Shown here: piece after piece, positions 9,580 through 18,976 of the stretch
How the letters are laid out: every line of letters begins with the position of its first letter
Numbering within the stretch: position 1 is the first letter of the stretch
NCBI GenBank assembly: GCA_015654705.1
Contig: JAATGL010000012.1
Coordinates: 1-48,107, forward strand
Direction: 5' to 3'
DNA length: 48,107 nt
From: Alphaproteobacteria bacterium
Lineage (GTDB): Bacteria; Pseudomonadota; Alphaproteobacteria; Micropepsales; Micropepsaceae
The notes under the pieces: model-generated
Told to the model about the DNA's origin: nothing
Database searches by the model: none
Seen by the model: only the letters and a program-made list of their open reading frames with translations
Position numbers and translations under genes: made by a program

Positions 9580-11793
9580 TCACGGATGCCCGCCCGCGGT
9601 GCACAGGCCCGCCGGAACCTTGACCTTCAGCATCACATGGCAGCAGTCATAGGGCTGGCCCGTGAGCCTGTCGGAATTCTTGAAGGCGCAGACATTGATG
9701 TGAACCGTTTGGCCCGGCGTGGCGCCGCTCAGCAGGATCGCGGCCGGCGGCGGAGCCAGCGAGATGTCCGGGCCGTTGCTCACGCTGACGCCGCTCGTCG
9801 CTGAATGGACGGTCACCATGTCGATGCCGATGCCGGCGCTGTCGGTCGTCGAAAGCTGGTAGTTCCAGGTTCCGGTGTTGGTGTCGCAGACCGCCTGCGC
9901 ATCGACCTTGCACACCTTGTTTTTCGGCGCGCAGCCGTCGCCGCTGCAGCAGCCGGGCGTGCCCGGCGTGCAAGGCAGGGTGCAGCCCGGCGTACCCGGC
10001 GTGCAAGGCAAGGTGCAGCCGGGCGTCCCCGGGATGCAGGGCGTGCCGCAGCCCGGCATTCCGGGTGAACAACCCGGCGGGGTGCCGGGGGGCGGATTGT
10101 TCGGCGGATTGCCCGGTGGCGGATTTCCAGGCGGACCGGCCGGCGGCGCCGCGCCGCCCGGCGGAGACGCCGTCGCCACCTGCTGCGGTGCCGGCGGCGT
10201 CACCACCGCGGCGCGGCGATCCGCGGCCGGTATCTTGCAGCCGGGATCCTGGCAGTCGATGCGATAGACGGCGATGTCGCCGACCGTGCCGCTGCGGTTG
10301 GCCGAACCCATGCTGTCGGTGTAATTCACGAAATAGCTCACCTGCGGCGGCACGTTGAAGCCGCGCACCGGCTGCTTCGGACTGATCTGGAGGCCGTACA
10401 GTTCGAGCGGCCCGCCCGGCACGATGCCCTGCGGCGTCTGGCGGAAATCGCGCAGCATGTCGCCGGTAAAGAAGATCGCGTCCTCACAGCCGTCGAGATC
10501 GATCGTGCCGTCGTCCTTGTAGCCATAGCCCAGCGCCACGCCGCCCGCGCTGTTGCGGCTGTCGCCGGCATAGCCGACCGCATATTCCTCCGCAGACTGA
10601 TAAAAATGCCGGGGCTGCGCCGGATCGAACGGCTTGGCCGGCCAGAAGCGCCAAACATGCGCTACCGCGCCGCGCGCCAGGGGCGTGTAGTCGTATTGCG
10701 TGCCGATCACGCCGCGCTGGGCTGCGATCATCGCGCCGTCGCGCGCGAAGACGATGTCGGAGACCGGTGCCGCATTCGCGCCGTCCGGGATGTCAACTTC
10801 GAGACGCGGATCGTTTGCGAAGCCGCCATATTGATCGAGGCCCACGGACCAGATCTGGCCGTCGGCGACGGCGTAATACAGGCGATGATCGGCCGGATTG
10901 ACCGCCAGGCCGAACACGCGGCGCGCGGCCCGCGCGAAGCCCCAGGTCGACGGGTCGGACGGACGAAATCCGGCATCGTGAATGTCGACGCGCGCGCGCC
11001 CGTCCTGCGGCACCGGCGGCAGACGAGCCAGGGTGCGTCCCGTCACGCCGTGATCATAGGCGCCGAGATCCCTGCCGTTCAGGTCGAGGCGATGGATGTC
11101 GCCCGTGGCGAGATCGGACACGAAAAGCTGGCGGTGCACGCGGTCATAGGCAATGGTTCCCAGCGAGGCGGAACCGATCGGCTCCGTGCCCAGCGAAACC
11201 TGCGCGAAAAGGCCTATGGCGCCGCTGCGCCCATCGATCTTCCAGATGCTGCCGGGACCGCCGCCGGGACCGAACTGGCCTGCCATCCATTCGGCACCGG
11301 CCTGCCCCGTCTTCACGCGTTGCGCAAAACGCTCGCGACCGCGGCCCGGCACCACGATGTTGAGGCCGTAAAGCGCGGTCGCGGCGAGGTAGATGTTCGC
11401 ATAGGCGTCGTCGTCGATGGCGATGCCGAAAACCTGACCCACGGCGGCGGCGGGGATGTCGCGCGTCCGCGGTGCCGCCCAATACTGTCCGGCCCACGCG
11501 CGGCCCGGCCGACGCGGATCGAAGATGCGCGCCGCCGGACCGTTCACGTCGATGAATGTGCCGTCGGCCGGCGCCCTCGCCGCGTCGGCCGGTCGCGTGA
11601 GGCCGGAAAAGCCCGTGACGACCGCATCGCCCAGCGCCAGCGTCGCCGCGTGATCGTCCGGATGAAGCGTGGTGACGGAGGGGATCGGCCGCGGCTGGCA
11701 GAAATAGAGGAGCAACAGCAACACGGCGATAAGCGCCGCTATAATGCCGCCGCGGCGAATCCAAGAGCGGCGATCGGACTGCCCGCCTGCCAT
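9580..11793 (-). CDS. Membrane-anchored protein with beta-propeller-like ectodomain, Pro-rich linker, CTPGTPGC repeats and C-terminal Cys-containing beta domain
   Basis: N-terminal TM 'GGIIAALIAVLLLLLYF'; propeller-like 'GSIWKIDGRSGAIGLFAQV..GTIAYDRVHRQLFVSDLATGDIHRLDLNG'; 'PPGNPPPGNPPNNPPPGTPPGCSPGMPGCGTPCIPGTPGCTLPCTPGTPGCTLPCTPGTPGC'. 50 bp upstream of the VWA gene on the same strand. Confidence 0.75.
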   Translation of the reverse strand: MAGGQSDRRSWIRRGGIIAALIAVLLLLLYFCQPRPIPSVTTLHPDDHAATLALGDAVVTGFSGLTRPADAARAPADGTFIDVNGPAARIFDPRRPGRAWAGQYWAAPRTRDIPAAAVGQVFGIAIDDDAYANIYLAATALYGLNIVVPGRGRERFAQRVKTGQAGAEWMAGQFGPGGGPGSIWKIDGRSGAIGLFAQVSLGTEPIGSASLGTIAYDRVHRQLFVSDLATGDIHRLDLNGRDLGAYDHGVTGRTLARLPPVPQDGRARVDIHDAGFRPSDPSTWGFARAARRVFGLAVNPADHRLYYAVADGQIWSVGLDQYGGFANDPRLEVDIPDGANAAPVSDIVFARDGAMIAAQRGVIGTQYDYTPLARGAVAHVWRFWPAKPFDPAQPRHFYQSAEEYAVGYAGDSRNSAGGVALGYGYKDDGTIDLDGCEDAIFFTGDMLRDFRQTPQGIVPGGPLELYGLQISPKQPVRGFNVPPQVSYFVNYTDSMGSANRSGTVGDIAVYRIDCQDPGCKIPAADRRAAVVTPPAPQQVATASPPGGAAPPAGPPGNPPPGNPPNNPPPGTPPGCSPGMPGCGTPCIPGTPGCTLPCTPGTPGCTLPCTPGTPGCCSGDGCAPKNKVCKVDAQAVCDTNTGTWNYQLSTTDSAGIGIDMVTVHSATSGVSVSNGPDISLAPPPAAILLSGATPGQTVHINVCAFKNSDRLTGQPYDCCHVMLKVKVPAGLCTAGGHP
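9958..10056 (-). repeat. Three tandem 33-bp units encoding C(T/I)PGTPGC-type repeats
   Basis: 9958-9990, 9991-10023 and 10024-10056. The first two units are nearly identical, the third diverged. Confidence 0.85.
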
Positions 11794-12244
11794 ATATCCC
11801 CCCCCCGGCCGGACCAGCGGCCCAACCTCGCATCACGGCCTTGGCCAATCCCACCGGTGCCGGTGCGATCGATTCCCATGCAGCCGCTGTGCGCTTCCCC
11901 CGCAAAACGTTACGACACTCTAATCTTTCTGCAATACTTTAAGGAAAAAATCAAATTTCGATCATGGTGCATTTCGGTAGCGCCGCCTCGGACGCCCAGC
12001 AAAGAAAGGGCCGGGCCGACCGGCGCTGCCGGACGAACAGCTTGCCGCCGGGGCCACAAGATGGCGGCGTACGGAGACTGCGAAGCGCGGCTGCGGCGGC
12101 AGCCGTCAGGAGGGCCAAATGCGGGATAGCATGGGGCTGTATCCACATTCGGCCGGTCGGTATCATACCGGCGGGCGCCTTGCACAACACCGTGCGAGCG
12201 GGTCTTCACCGCATGTGTCAGGGTGACAAGTTGATGGCTGCTGC

Positions 12245-13126
12245 ATGACCGATTTCGAACACCGAAAAGCCCGGGCGCGCGACTGGTTCGAGGCGTTGCG
12301 CGACGGCATCATGTAACGCTTCGAAACGCTGGAGCACGAAGCGCCGGATGCGCTTTACGGCGGCGGCGCGGGACGCTTCGAGCGCACGCCATGGTCCAGG
12401 CCAGCGGCGGAAGACGGCGCCGACCAAGGGGGCGGCGTGATGGGCATGATGCGCGGCCGGCTGTTCGAAAAGGTCGGCATCCACACCTCCACCGTTCATG
12501 GCGCTTTCGCGCCCGACTTCGCTAGGCAGGTGAAAGGCGCGGACCAGGATCCGCGTTTCTGGGCCAGCGGCATCAGCCTGATCGCACATCCGAGAAATCC
12601 GCGCGTGCCGCCCGTGCACATGAACACACGCATGATCGTGACCACCGAATGCTGGTTCGGCGGCGGCGCCGATCGCAATCCCACAATCGACGAGCAGCGC
12701 GACGCTGCGCATCCCGATGCGCGGGATTTTCATGCGTGCCTGAAGGCCGCCTGCGATGCCTTCGACGCCGGCTGGTATGATCGTTATTCCAAATGGGCGG
12801 CAGAATATTTCTGGCTGCCGCATCGCGGCGAACCGCGCGGTGTGGGCGGAATCTTTTACGACCATCTCGACGCGGGCGATTGGGAGCGCAATTTCGCCTT
12901 CACGCGGGCGGTCGGCGAGGCATTCCGGGACATCTATCCCGTCATCGTGCGGCGCCACATCGGCGAATCCTGGACGGAAGTCGAGCGCGCGCAGCAGGGC
13001 AAGTGGCGCGGCCGCTACGTGGAGTTCAACCTGCTCTACGACCGCGGCACCACGTTCGGCCTCAAGACCGGCGGCAATGTCGAAAGCATCCTGTCGTCGC
13101 TGCCGCCGCTGGCGCTGTGGCCATGA
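12245..13126 (+). pseudogene. hemF: Oxygen-dependent coproporphyrinogen III oxidase (HemF) frame interrupted by in-frame TAA at 12314-12316
   Basis: Continuous homologous frame [52 protein letters not shown]...[27 protein letters not shown]...[38 protein letters not shown]. Residual ORF after the stop begins at GTG 12437. Confidence 0.75.
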
Positions 13127-14073
13127 CGCCGAGGATCAGGCTCGGTTCGCGCGGCTCGCCGCTCGCCCTGGCGCAGAGCCGTCTGGTGCAGGCCATGCTG
13201 GCCGCCGAGACAGGTAGGCCAGCCGAAGCCTTTCCCATCGAAAGTTTCACCACGAGCGGCGACCGCATTCAGGACCGCCGGCTGACGGAGGCCGGCGGCA
13301 AGGGGCTTTTCACCAAGGAACTTGACGAGGCGCTGAATCAGCATCGGATCGACGCGGCGGTCCATTCGATGAAGGATTTGCCGACGAAATTGCCGCCGGG
13401 ACTGGTGCTGTGCTGCGTTCCTTCACGCGAGGACCCGCGTGATGCGTTCATCAGCGGCAAGGCGGCAAACCTGACCGCACTGCCCGCAGGCGCGGTCGTC
13501 GGAACGGCGAGTTTGCGCCGCCAGGCACAGACGCTGCATTTGCGGCCGGATCTGCGCGTGGTGACGTTGCGCGGCAGCGTGCAGACGCGCCTGCACCGCC
13601 TCGAAAAAGGTACAATCGACGCGACGTTCCTGGCGCTGGCGGGGCTGATGCGTCTGGGCCTGTCGGACAAGGCGACCGCCCTGATGGCGGCCGACATGAT
13701 GCCCCCTGCCCCGGGACAAGGCGCGCTGGCGATTACCTGCCGCACCGACGATCATACGACGATCGACCTGTTCTCGCGCCTGACGATACCGGCGCACGAA
13801 ATCGCCACCGCGGCGGAACGCGCCTTCCTGGATGCGCTCGACGGATCGTGCCGCACGCCCATCGGCGCGCTAGGCCGCGTCGAAGGCACGGCGCTGTGCT
13901 TCATCGGCGAGGTGCTCACGCCGGACGGCAGCCGGCGCTGGCGCAGGATGGCGACGATCGACCTGGGACCCGATGCGCGCGCGGCTGCCGAAGCGCTGGG
14001 CCGCGAGCTCGGGACCGAAATCCGCGCCGAAGCCGGCGCGGATTTTCAGCCGGACGGGATGGGTGGATGGTAG
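13123..14073 (+). CDS. hemC: Hydroxymethylbilane synthase (porphobilinogen deaminase) HemC
   Basis: '[16 protein letters not shown]', '[13 protein letters not shown]', '[11 protein letters not shown]', '[10 protein letters not shown]', cofactor-binding '[11 protein letters not shown]'. ATGA overlap with the hemF frame. Confidence 0.95.
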   Translation: MTPRIRLGSRGSPLALAQSRLVQAMLAAETGRPAEAFPIESFTTSGDRIQDRRLTEAGGKGLFTKELDEALNQHRIDAAVHSMKDLPTKLPPGLVLCCVPSREDPRDAFISGKAANLTALPAGAVVGTASLRRQAQTLHLRPDLRVVTLRGSVQTRLHRLEKGTIDATFLALAGLMRLGLSDKATALMAADMMPPAPGQGALAITCRTDDHTTIDLFSRLTIPAHEIATAAERAFLDALDGSCRTPIGALGRVEGTALCFIGEVLTPDGSRRWRRMATIDLGPDARAAAEALGRELGTEIRAEAGADFQPDGMGGW

Positions 14074-15107
14074 CGGGCATCGAAAAGCCGATATTGCAGG
14101 TACTGCACGGCGCAGCGCAGCAAAGGCCGCCGGTCTGGCTGATGCGGCAGGCCGGCCGCTACCTGCCGGAATATCGCGCGCTGCGCGCCAATGCCAAGAA
14201 CTTCATCGAATTCTGCCTCACGCCGGACCTCGCGATCGAGGTGACGCTGCAGCCAGTGCGCCGCTTCGGCGTCGATGCCGCGATCCTGTTCGCCGACATC
14301 CTGCTGGTGCCGCATGCGCTGGGCCAGACGGTCGCGTTCGTCGAGGGCGAAGGGCCGCGGCTCGAACCGATCCGCGACGCGGCGGCGCTGGACCGGCTGG
14401 ACGACACGCGTTTCACAACGATCCTGGCGCCGGTGATGGAGACCATCAAAGGCGTGCGCGCCGCGTTGCCGTCCGAAGTGGCGCTGATCGGCTTCGCCGG
14501 CGCACCGTGGACAGTCGCCACCTATATGATCGAGGGCCAGGGCGGCAGCGATTACGAGCACTGCCGCGCCATGGCGTGGCGTGAACCGGAACTCTTCGCA
14601 CGCCTCATCGACCGATTGGTCGATGCCACCACATCCTATCTGCTGGCGCAGATCGAGGCCGGCGCGGAGGTGCTGCAGCTCTTCGACAGCTGGGCCGGCG
14701 CGGTACCGGCACCGCTGTTCGACGTGGCCGTGATCGCGCCGACCGCGCGCATCGTGAAAGCACTCAATGCGCGCCACCCGCACATCCCGATTATCGGATT
14801 CCCGCGCGCCGCAGGCTCGCATCTGGCGTGCTATGCCGCCAGGACCGGCGTCGACGCGGTCGGCGTCGATCACATGACCGATCTTCTCGGCGCCGCGGAT
14901 GCGATGCCGAAAGGGGTCGCGGTGCAGGGCAATCTCGATCCGGTGCTGCTGTTGAGCGGCGGCGCGGTCATGGACCGCGGGGTGCTGCACATCGTCGAGA
15001 CGATGGCCGGGCGGCCCTTCATCTTCAATCTGGGCCACGGCGTGATGCAACCGACGCCGCCCGAGCATGTGGCGCGTCTGGTCTCGCTCGTGCAGGGCAA
15101 AGCGTGA
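14067..15107 (+). CDS. hemE: Uroporphyrinogen decarboxylase HemE
   Basis: 'PPVWLMRQAGRYLPEYRALRA', 'DAAILFADILLVPHALG', 'GFAGAPWTVATYMIEG', 'QLFDSWAG', 'FNLGHGVMQPTPPEHV'. Confidence 0.95.
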   Translation: MVAGIEKPILQVLHGAAQQRPPVWLMRQAGRYLPEYRALRANAKNFIEFCLTPDLAIEVTLQPVRRFGVDAAILFADILLVPHALGQTVAFVEGEGPRLEPIRDAAALDRLDDTRFTTILAPVMETIKGVRAALPSEVALIGFAGAPWTVATYMIEGQGGSDYEHCRAMAWREPELFARLIDRLVDATTSYLLAQIEAGAEVLQLFDSWAGAVPAPLFDVAVIAPTARIVKALNARHPHIPIIGFPRAAGSHLACYAARTGVDAVGVDHMTDLLGAADAMPKGVAVQGNLDPVLLLSGGAVMDRGVLHIVETMAGRPFIFNLGHGVMQPTPPEHVARLVSLVQGKA

Positions 15108-15111
15108 CGGT

Positions 15112-15513
15112 TTACGACGCGGCGCGTGCGGCGAGATAGCTGCCTAGCGCGCAAAGCGCCGTGAGGACCGTTCCCCAGGCGACATCCATTGCCGCCAGCC
15201 GCACCGTCCAGACTCGGAGGGTCGCGAAATTCGTCAGGTCGTAAGTCATGTAGGCCATGAATCCGAAGAGCGCGCCGCAAAGAATTGCGGTCTTCGCCGA
15301 CGGTGCCTGCAGGGCCGGCGCGACCGCGAGGCAGACGATGCCGACGGGATAAAGCAGGTAAAAGAGGATGATCGCCGTCCAACTCGGCGGATCGCGCAGC
15401 AACGGCCCCAATGTCGGCCGAAACACCGCGCCCGCGAAATAGCTGAGCCACAACCCGTCGCCGCCGGCGAGAATCACCAGCGCAACGGCATAACGGACGG
15501 CGTAACCCAGCAT
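15112..15513 (-). CDS. DUF2177 family membrane protein
   Basis: 'LGYAVRYAVALVILAGGDGLWLSYFAG', 'AIILFYLLYPVGIVCLAVAPAL', 'YDLTNFATLRVW...DVAWGTVLTAL'. Upstream start at 15552 also possible. Confidence 0.8.
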   Translation of the reverse strand: MLGYAVRYAVALVILAGGDGLWLSYFAGAVFRPTLGPLLRDPPSWTAIILFYLLYPVGIVCLAVAPALQAPSAKTAILCGALFGFMAYMTYDLTNFATLRVWTVRLAAMDVAWGTVLTALCALGSYLAARAAS

Positions 15514-15875
15514 GGCATGGCCTCGCTTCGCAGAACCGCAAATCGCGGTCATGCCATTGGAATACGCATGCTGTGAGGCGATGGATCATTGACGTTAGGC
15601 GCGGCTGAGCCCGGTCCGTCGGCCTCGGTGAGTGAAAGACCGGGAGCAGCGCACATTTGTCTCGAAATTGTCGTCAAATCGTCGCCAGAAATTTTCTGGT
15701 TCCATATTCAGACAACTTGCGAAAGATCTTTTGGGAGCGCAAGTTCGACACCCCAAGGTGGTGCCATCAGATCGGCAGGATCGAGAGTTCCAATGACGAT
15801 CCGCGACCGTCATGGGCAGGCCGAACGGCTTGTCATTTCGACCAACTCATCTCGATCAACAATGAAAGGTGCGCC

Positions 15876-17000
15876 ATGCACAAACTCGTACGGTCTTTTT
15901 GCCTCGCCACCAGCGGTTCCGCCGCTCTCTTACTGGCGCTTGCCGGCGCAAACGCCGCCACCATTCCTGAACCGCGGCACTTGAAGGCGCCCCCCGGCAC
16001 CGACGAAGCCGTTCGGGCCTATTGGACGCCGCAGCGCATTCTCAACGCCAAATCGGCTGACACCATGGTCAGCGGTCCGCTGCGCCACGGCCATTCCCGC
16101 CAGGCCCAGAAAGGCGAGCCGCAGATCGTTCCCGGCGCCGGTCCCAAGGTGGAATACGATCCGTCGCTTGCCACCACCTTGTACGATGAGGCCCAGCAAA
16201 CGCCGCACGGCCATGAGCGCCTCCTGGGAACCGGCAACCTGCCCTACACGACCAACCGGCTGTACCCGGTAAACGATACGAAGCTTTTCAAGGTGTTTCC
16301 CTATGCCACCTTCGGCCATCTTTTCTTCACCGAGCCGTCCGGCGACTTCGAGTGCACCGCCTCGGTGATCCGCGCCAATACGATCGCCACCGCCGGCCAC
16401 TGCGTGAACGACGGCCACGAAAATTACTACACCAACTGGATGTTCGTGCCCGCCCAGAACGGCAGCAAGGCGCCCTACGGCACCTGGACCTGGGCTACCG
16501 CCATTACCACAAGCGCCTGGTACAACGGCGGCGGCGGCGTGCCGAACGAGCAGGACGACGCGATCATCGTCCTCAATCCGCGGGTAAAAGAGCACTCCAC
16601 GCACGTGATCAGCGATTACACCGGCTATCTGGGCTACGAGTTCAACGCGCCTTTGCCCACGGCCGTCACGCAGATCGGCTATCCGTGCAATCTGGATGAA
16701 TGCAGCGATCCGGTGGCCACCTATGCGCAGGAAACGGCCGGTCCCACCAACAATTTCCAGTGGGGCACGGCGTCTTTCGGCGGCGCCTCGGGCGGGCCTG
16801 AGATCCAGGATTTCGGCCAGGCACCCTCGGGCGTGCCCGCGGAAACGCTCGGCGGCAATATCGTGATCTCTTCCACCAGCTACACCTACGACCCCTCGAC
16901 GCAGGTGGACGGCGCTTCGATCTTCTATTCGGCGGGGCAGAACGGCGAATACACGTTCGGCGACGACCTCAACTACGCCTGTGCCAACGGCGGCTGCTGA
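15876..17000 (+). CDS. Secreted trypsin-like serine protease
   Basis: Signal peptide MHKLVRSFCLATSGSAALLLALAGANA; His site 'TASVIRANTIATAGHC'; Asp 'NEQDDAIIVL'; Ser 'FGGASGGPEI'. Confidence 0.85.
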   Translation: MHKLVRSFCLATSGSAALLLALAGANAATIPEPRHLKAPPGTDEAVRAYWTPQRILNAKSADTMVSGPLRHGHSRQAQKGEPQIVPGAGPKVEYDPSLATTLYDEAQQTPHGHERLLGTGNLPYTTNRLYPVNDTKLFKVFPYATFGHLFFTEPSGDFECTASVIRANTIATAGHCVNDGHENYYTNWMFVPAQNGSKAPYGTWTWATAITTSAWYNGGGGVPNEQDDAIIVLNPRVKEHSTHVISDYTGYLGYEFNAPLPTAVTQIGYPCNLDECSDPVATYAQETAGPTNNFQWGTASFGGASGGPEIQDFGQAPSGVPAETLGGNIVISSTSYTYDPSTQVDGASIFYSAGQNGEYTFGDDLNYACANGGC

Positions 17001-17035
17001 GGAGCAGCCGACTGCGGATATTTCATGCAAGCTGC

Positions 17036-17065
17036 GTGAGCGGGAGTTTAGAACATCCCGCTCAC
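17036..17065. terminator. Hairpin between convergent genes (no U-tract)
   Basis: Perfect 10-bp inverted repeat GTGAGCGGGA-N10-TCCCGCTCAC between CDS ends at 17000 and 17145. Confidence 0.5.
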
Positions 17066-17144
17066 GGGGCTTCCCATCGCGGATGCGCCGCCGGGTGGGG
17101 CGAAGCGAGCCGCTGAAAAAATCCTGATCCGAAAGACGTCGCCC

Positions 17145-18857
17145 TTATCGCGCCGCGGCGAGCAGGGCGCGCTTCGCTGCGGCGCGCGCCTGTTTCGACT
17201 TGGTGGCATGCAGACCGGCGTGCCGAATCCCGGCCGCGCCGTTCTTCGGCAGCACACGGATGATCGCCATCATGCCGCCGTCCTCGTGATCGAGGATGTG
17301 GCAGTGATAGACGAAGTCTCCGACATCGGCGCCGCGGAAATCCAGCTTGACCTTGATGCTGGGAGGGTGCCGGCCCGACCAATAGGGGACCTGGTAGGTG
17401 TCATAGATCTGCTGCTGATCCCTGGGTATCGGCACGCCGTTCACTTCCTCCACGAGGAAATGGATCTGGTGCATGTGGAATTCGTGCACTTCGGCGGATT
17501 TGTTGTAGATGGTCCACTCTTCCACCGCGCCCTGCGTGGTCGTGATCGCGGGCGGATTGTTGGGGTCGAACAGGGTCCGCCTTTGCCCCTTGACGGTGAT
17601 GAAGAAGCTGGTGCCTTCCGTATCGCGCGTGTGGGCAGGCGGCTTGTATTCCGAGAAATAGAGGATGCGCTGCGCCGTGACCCTGGCGTTGGCAAGGTCG
17701 TCGAACCGCATGCGTCTGGCCCGGCCGGCCGGCGCCGCGGCTTTCGGCAATTTGCTCGGCTGGTCCGTCGCCACGATCTGCGCCAGCGGGCGCGCCGGGT
17801 TGCTGTCCGAGATCGGGCCGCCGTCGATGGCCAGGGTCGACAGCAGCGCCACCGTCGTGCTCGAGGACGGCGCGGCAAGGATGAACTCGACGCGGGCGGC
17901 GGGGGACAGCAGGACGTCGGTTTGCGTGACGATGCTGCCCTGTTGCTTGCCGTCCTTCGACCCCGTGGGCACGCCGTCGAACGCCACGATCTGCAGCGGC
18001 TGGGCGACGCCGTCATAGGTCACCTTCAGGTCCATGATGGTGTTGGCCGAGGCATTGACGAAGCGCCAGAATTCCTGGCTTCCCACCTGCATCTTGATGA
18101 TCGAAGGCGTATATCTGGGATAGGACACGGGGACGTAGTTCACCGAAACATCCCAGTTCGGCACCGGCTGCTGCGGGCTTGTCGCCAGGCCGATGATCCG
18201 CTGCTGGTCGCGCAGGACGAGATAGCGCTCCGGCAACCCGGCCACCGCCGGCTGCACATTGGCGATCCCTTCCACTTCGATCGCGCCGGTCGAACCGCCC
18301 TGCAGGGCGACGGATGAAATTCCGTGCACATGCGGGTGGTACCAGTACAGCCCGGGCGGCTCGTCCTTCGGGATATGGAGCGTATAGGTGAAGGTCTCGC
18401 CGGAATTGACCAGCGTGTGGATCACCTCGTCGCTGTGACAGGTCGGTGCGGTGTTGGTGCCGTGGAAATGCATGTTGACCGACGTGGCGGTCATCTGCGC
18501 GTCGCCGCAGGTGTTGCCGTCATTGGACATGATCTCGGACGGCGCGCCGGGCGCGGCAGGCACCATGTTGGTCAGCGTGATGTGGATCGTGTCGCCGGGA
18601 TTGACGTGCATGGTCGGCGATTCCGCGCCATCGGCGGTCACGAAGCAGAACAGCGTCCGCCCGGCGTTGTCCACCGAGGTATAATAGTTGAAGGCGATGT
18701 CGAGCACGCCGTTCTGGCTGTAGAGATCCGGCGGCGGCATCACCTCGCTTCCAGCGTCGGGGCGCGGGCAGACGCCCCCGTCCGCCGCCAAGGCCCGAAC
18801 GGGCAGCATCGCGCACAGGCACAACGCCAGCAGCACGCCGCCGAGGATGCGTTTCAT
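17145..18857 (-). CDS. Secreted multicopper oxidase
   Basis: Signal peptide; copper motifs 'NMHFHG', 'YWYHPHVHG', 'HEFHMHQIHF', 'YHCHILDHEDGGMM'. Confidence 0.93.
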   Translation of the reverse strand: MKRILGGVLLALCLCAMLPVRALAADGGVCPRPDAGSEVMPPPDLYSQNGVLDIAFNYYTSVDNAGRTLFCFVTADGAESPTMHVNPGDTIHITLTNMVPAAPGAPSEIMSNDGNTCGDAQMTATSVNMHFHGTNTAPTCHSDEVIHTLVNSGETFTYTLHIPKDEPPGLYWYHPHVHGISSVALQGGSTGAIEVEGIANVQPAVAGLPERYLVLRDQQRIIGLATSPQQPVPNWDVSVNYVPVSYPRYTPSIIKMQVGSQEFWRFVNASANTIMDLKVTYDGVAQPLQIVAFDGVPTGSKDGKQQGSIVTQTDVLLSPAARVEFILAAPSSSTTVALLSTLAIDGGPISDSNPARPLAQIVATDQPSKLPKAAAPAGRARRMRFDDLANARVTAQRILYFSEYKPPAHTRDTEGTSFFITVKGQRRTLFDPNNPPAITTTQGAVEEWTIYNKSAEVHEFHMHQIHFLVEEVNGVPIPRDQQQIYDTYQVPYWSGRHPPSIKVKLDFRGADVGDFVYHCHILDHEDGGMMAIIRVLPKNGAAGIRHAGLHATKSKQARAAAKRALLAAAR

Positions 18858-18976
18858 TTCGATCTCCGCCCCCGCGCGCCCCGGACAGAGGCAGGGCGCC
18901 TCGCAATTGAGAATGACACCAAATCGCTGTTAGAGGAAGGCGGCCGGAGACAGCATCCCCGGCCGCGCTCGTCCGC

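Noticed and set aside
10606-12129. 507-aa plus-strand ORF
   Set aside because: Antisense to the propeller/collagen-like gene with no recognisable domain.
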